DNA of 7,961 bases from the NCBI GenBank assembly GCA_014378125.1, contig JACMOG010000039.1, positions 1 to 7,961 of the forward strand, in the 5' to 3' direction. Below are positions 5,880 to 7,961 of this stretch, in pieces. The translations under genes were made by a program, and so were the position numbers. The notes under the pieces are model-generated. The model was not told the DNA's origin. It ran no database searches and worked only from the letters and a program-made list of their open reading frames with translations. This stretch comes from Vitreoscilla sp. (lineage in GTDB: Bacteria; Pseudomonadota; Gammaproteobacteria; Burkholderiales; Burkholderiaceae). Each line of letters starts with the position of its first letter. The stretch's first letter is position 1.

Positions 5880-7517
5880 TCAGGAAGAGAGGGTGATCGT
5901 CAGCAACGCCAGGCTGGATGGCGGAAGTTGCACCGTGATCGACGCGGCGACGGGCAGGGCCTGCTCCGCATGTTGCCAGAGCGCCTGGCTGTCCGCTGCA
6001 TCGAAGACATCGGGCGCATGCCACGTCTCCAGCCGGACAGTGCGCACCTTGGCAATCGGCAGTCCCGCCAGCGAGATGCGGCCTTGCGCGGAACGTCGCG
6101 GATCCTTCTGGATCAAGGCCACGCGCCACGCGCGGCCGGCCTCGCGCGTGACCAGCGACTCCACCAGCGGCAGGGCCGGCACCGCGGCCGACAGGCCCAC
6201 GCTGGGCGTGGCCACGCTGTCGCTGCGCATCGCCGCGGGCGCCACGCGCTCGCCTTGCAGCGCCTGGCCCATCCAGGCCATCGCCGTGTAGACGGGCCGC
6301 GTGAATCCGTGCGCGGTGATGGCCCCGAACACCCAGTTGGCCGACAGCGACCACTGGTTGGCCAGCAGCACGTCGGGGCTGCTGGCGAACAGCCGCAACG
6401 CGTCGGCGGCGTACAAGCCGGCGGTCGGCGGGGCGGCCCACTGGGCGGTGGCGCCCTCGCCCAGCGTGAACATCGCGCTGTACTCGGTGACGGCCAGTGG
6501 CAGCGTCACGCCGGGGCGCCAGGCGTGCAGCGCGCGCTGCATCGCGTCCATGTCGGCGCGCACGCTGCGCGTGGCGGCCATCGCGCCCCAGTACAGGGCG
6601 GCCGGATCGGCGCTCTTGCCGGCGAACGGCATGTAGGCGTCGTGCACGCTGACGAAGTCGACGCGCTCGGTGATGCCGGCCAGCACCTGCGCGGTGAAGC
6701 CGAAGACGTGGGTGGTGGGGATGCCGTTGCGGCGATCCATGGTGAGCGGCAGGCCGATGACGGCGTCGGGCTCGATGGCGCGCAGCGCGGCGATGAAGGC
6801 GTTGGCGCGGCGCGCGAATTCGGCCGGCGGCACGGCCAGGTCGGGCCGCTCCTGCGTGAGGTAGGGCTCGTTGCCCAGCTCCCAGTACGCCACCTTGGGC
6901 AAGGGCTGGCCAGTGAGCTTGGACGTGAAGCGCGTCACGTTGGTCGCCCTCATCCAGCGCGCGGCCTCCTCGGGCGTGCCGGTGGCCAGGTTCAGCGTGA
7001 TCAGGGGCGCGGCGCCGGTGGCCTCGCACAGCTCGAGGAACTCGCGCGTGCCCAGGCGCGTGAGCTGGCTGGCGCGCGCGTTCACGTGCTCGTTCTGGCC
7101 GCGGGTGGCCATCGGCCCCACGCCGCGCTCCCAGTGGTAGGCGTCGGACTGCGCGCCGCCGGGGTAGCGCAGCACCGTCGGCCCCAGCGCGCGGGCGAAG
7201 GCCAGCATCTTCGGACCGAAGCGGTCGTCGGCGGCCAGCATGTCGTCGCCGCCGTACACCCACTGCACGTTGCTGCCGAGCACGCGGCGGTTGACCGGGA
7301 TGCCGGGGGCGCGGGTGTCGATGTCCAGCTCGAAGTGCAGCGGCGCGGCCTCGGGCGGGAACACCCGCGCCTGCGTCACGGGCGGACGCGTGGACGACGC
7401 CAGCGGCGCGGCGCCCGCGCCCGCGGCGAGCCAGGCCAGGGGCAGGCCCAGCAGCCGGCGGCGAGCGGCGTCGGGATCCGGGTGGGGCTTGGTCGGGGCG
7501 GGAGGCGGCGTCTTCAC
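5880..7517 (-). CDS. Probable Tat-exported clan-A glycoside hydrolase, GH51-like
   Basis: This 545-aa protein starts with a likely twin-arginine signal: Arg19-Arg20-Arg21-Leu22-Leu23, then a hydrophobic, Ala-rich stretch to about residue 41. A (beta/alpha)8 barrel follows, with LRYPGG (116-121) then YHWERGVGP (127-135), as in arabinofuranosidase-type GH51 proteins. The probable acid/base is Glu217 in [10 protein letters not shown], and the probable nucleophile is Glu345 in [10 protein letters not shown]. This pairing of NEP with a later strand-end Glu is the clan GH-A pattern. Residues from about 435 look like a C-terminal beta-sandwich ending in [13 protein letters not shown]. Family assignment is tentative, because GH39, GH44 and GH79 share parts of this pattern; the substrate is unknown. 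The start is a GTG at 7517 with a well-spaced AGGA. It is the first gene of an operon with a glycosyltransferase, suggesting trimming or turnover of an exported glycan. Confidence 0.85.
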   Translation of the reverse strand: MKTPPPAPTKPHPDPDAARRRLLGLPLAWLAAGAGAAPLASSTRPPVTQARVFPPEAAPLHFELDIDTRAPGIPVNRRVLGSNVQWVYGGDDMLAADDRFGPKMLAFARALGPTVLRYPGGAQSDAYHWERGVGPMATRGQNEHVNARASQLTRLGTREFLELCEATGAAPLITLNLATGTPEEAARWMRATNVTRFTSKLTGQPLPKVAYWELGNEPYLTQERPDLAVPPAEFARRANAFIAALRAIEPDAVIGLPLTMDRRNGIPTTHVFGFTAQVLAGITERVDFVSVHDAYMPFAGKSADPAALYWGAMAATRSVRADMDAMQRALHAWRPGVTLPLAVTEYSAMFTLGEGATAQWAAPPTAGLYAADALRLFASSPDVLLANQWSLSANWVFGAITAHGFTRPVYTAMAWMGQALQGERVAPAAMRSDSVATPSVGLSAAVPALPLVESLVTREAGRAWRVALIQKDPRRSAQGRISLAGLPIAKVRTVRLETWHAPDVFDAADSQALWQHAEQALPVAASITVQLPPSSLALLTITLSS

Positions 7518-7595
7518 GTCGCCATCCTATGTCGCGAGCGTGTCGCTTGGGCGTGTGCCGGACGAGGAAATTGCCGCGTGTCCATAATCCGCGCG
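7518..7595. promoter_or_regulatory. Divergent gap between the glycoside hydrolase and M28-type peptidase genes
   Basis: This 78-bp gap should drive both the hydrolase operon and the peptidase gene. On the plus strand CATAAT at 7583-7588 resembles a -10 box, but it lies only 7 bases before the ATG at 7596 and no -35 box is evident at the right distance. GAGGA at 7564-7568 is the only purine-rich ribosome-site candidate on the plus strand. It fits a GTG at 7578 better than the ATG. Confidence 0.35.
7525..7528 (-). promoter_or_regulatory. Ribosome binding site deciding the GTG start of the glycoside hydrolase
   Basis: AGGA on the minus strand lies 7 bases before the GTG at 7517. The ATG that overlaps it (7526-7524) opens only a three-codon frame, ATG GCG ACG TGA, so the GTG is the usable start. 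Confidence 0.5.
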
Positions 7596-7961
7596 ATGCG
7601 CCACACCCTCCGCCTTTCCGTCGCCCTGGCGTTCGCCGCGGCCGTCGCCACCCCGGCCTTCGCGGCCGACTCGCCCGATGCCCAGCTGGCCGCCATCGCC
7701 GGCGCCGTCGTCCCGCTGGCGCTGCACGCCCCCACCAAGAAGCCGGTGGCCTTCGGCACGCGGCACACGCTGTCGGACACGGCGTCCGACACCCGCGGCA
7801 TCGGCGCCGCGCGGCGCTGGCCGAAGGCGCGCTTCGAGGCGACCTCGAAGGACTGCGGCGGCTGCCTGGAGATCGTCACGCCCACGCAGGTGGTGACCGG
7901 CAAGCGCGCGCCCGCCGGGGACGAGATCGTCGACGTCGTCGCCATCCAGCGCGGCACCGGC
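7596..7961 (+). CDS. Probable secreted M28-type metallo-aminopeptidase, N-terminal part only
   Basis: The first 122 codons are present and the frame is open to the window end. Residues 1-23 form a classic Sec signal peptide: a basic start with Arg2 and Arg6, an Ala/Val-rich core, and ATPAFA before a likely cleavage at Ala23-Ala24. The mature part has PVAFGTRHTLSD (50-61), then RGIGAARRWPKARFE (67-81), a CGGC pair (Cys87, Cys90) and DVVAIQRGT (113-121). This is the arrangement I know from the N-terminal region of bacterial M28 (leucyl aminopeptidase-like) enzymes, just ahead of the zinc-binding domain. The zinc ligands lie beyond the window, so activity cannot be judged. The CGGC pair could form a disulfide after export. 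An in-frame GTG at 7578 with GAGGA ahead of it is an alternative start adding MSIIRA. The gene diverges from the hydrolase operon. Confidence 0.8.
   Translation, partial: MRHTLRLSVALAFAAAVATPAFAADSPDAQLAAIAGAVVPLALHAPTKKPVAFGTRHTLSDTASDTRGIGAARRWPKARFEATSKDCGGCLEIVTPTQVVTGKRAPAGDEIVDVVAIQRGTG

Noticed and set aside
5875..7263. In-frame upstream extension of the glycosyltransferase to 855 codons
   Set aside because: The extension is the hydrolase gene read in another frame. The real protein begins at the ATG at 5874, just before the first GT-B strand.
1..7961. CRISPR array, tRNA, rRNA, riboswitch or insertion sequence
   Set aside because: No regularly spaced direct repeats, no tRNA-like cloverleaf, no conserved riboswitch core and no transposase or long terminal inverted repeats were seen; non-coding space is too small for most of these.

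Overview
The window reads as chromosomal DNA of a GC-rich betaproteobacterium, most likely order Burkholderiales. This rests on the very GC-rich third codon positions, the N-terminal sequence types of the Smr and FKBP proteins, and the ispH-fkpB-radC neighbourhood. The assignment is inferred from sequence style, not from a database match. The region is densely coding, with ten protein genes and intergenic gaps of at most about 170 bp. I see no rRNA, tRNA, CRISPR array, transposase or phage gene.

Left part (1-1692): ispH (isoprenoid pathway; 3' end beyond the window) and fkpB (SlyD/FkpB-type prolyl isomerase) form a minus-strand pair whose stop and start codons share one base. A 96-bp divergent gap separates them from radC on the plus strand.

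Middle part (1693-4140): a minus-strand gene converges on radC. It encodes a 377-residue protein made of three tandem YbjQ/DUF74 domains, where the usual family member has one. A 169-bp divergent gap, containing a possible REP-like repeat, separates it from a plus-strand pair: an Smr-domain protein (probably starting at a TTG codon) and a Nudix hydrolase 5 bp downstream.

Right part (4115-7517): a minus-strand operon, in transcription order, encodes a probably Tat-exported clan-A glycoside hydrolase, a GT4-type glycosyltransferase 5 bp downstream, and a 3-methyladenine DNA glycosylase (AAG/MPG family) 2 bp further on. The glycosylase 3' end overlaps the converging Nudix gene by 26 bp. The hydrolase and transferase suggest a surface or extracellular glycan function. 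The DNA glycosylase looks like an unrelated passenger on the same transcript.

Right edge (7596-7961): diverging from the hydrolase, a plus-strand gene begins with a Sec signal peptide followed by the N-terminal region of a probable secreted M28-type aminopeptidase. It is cut by the window end.

Most of the window is ordinary housekeeping and accessory chromosome. The items most worth a second look are the triple-YbjQ protein, the two similar short inverted motifs flanking it, and the hydrolase-transferase pair. I found no convincing multi-gene defence or mobile system.
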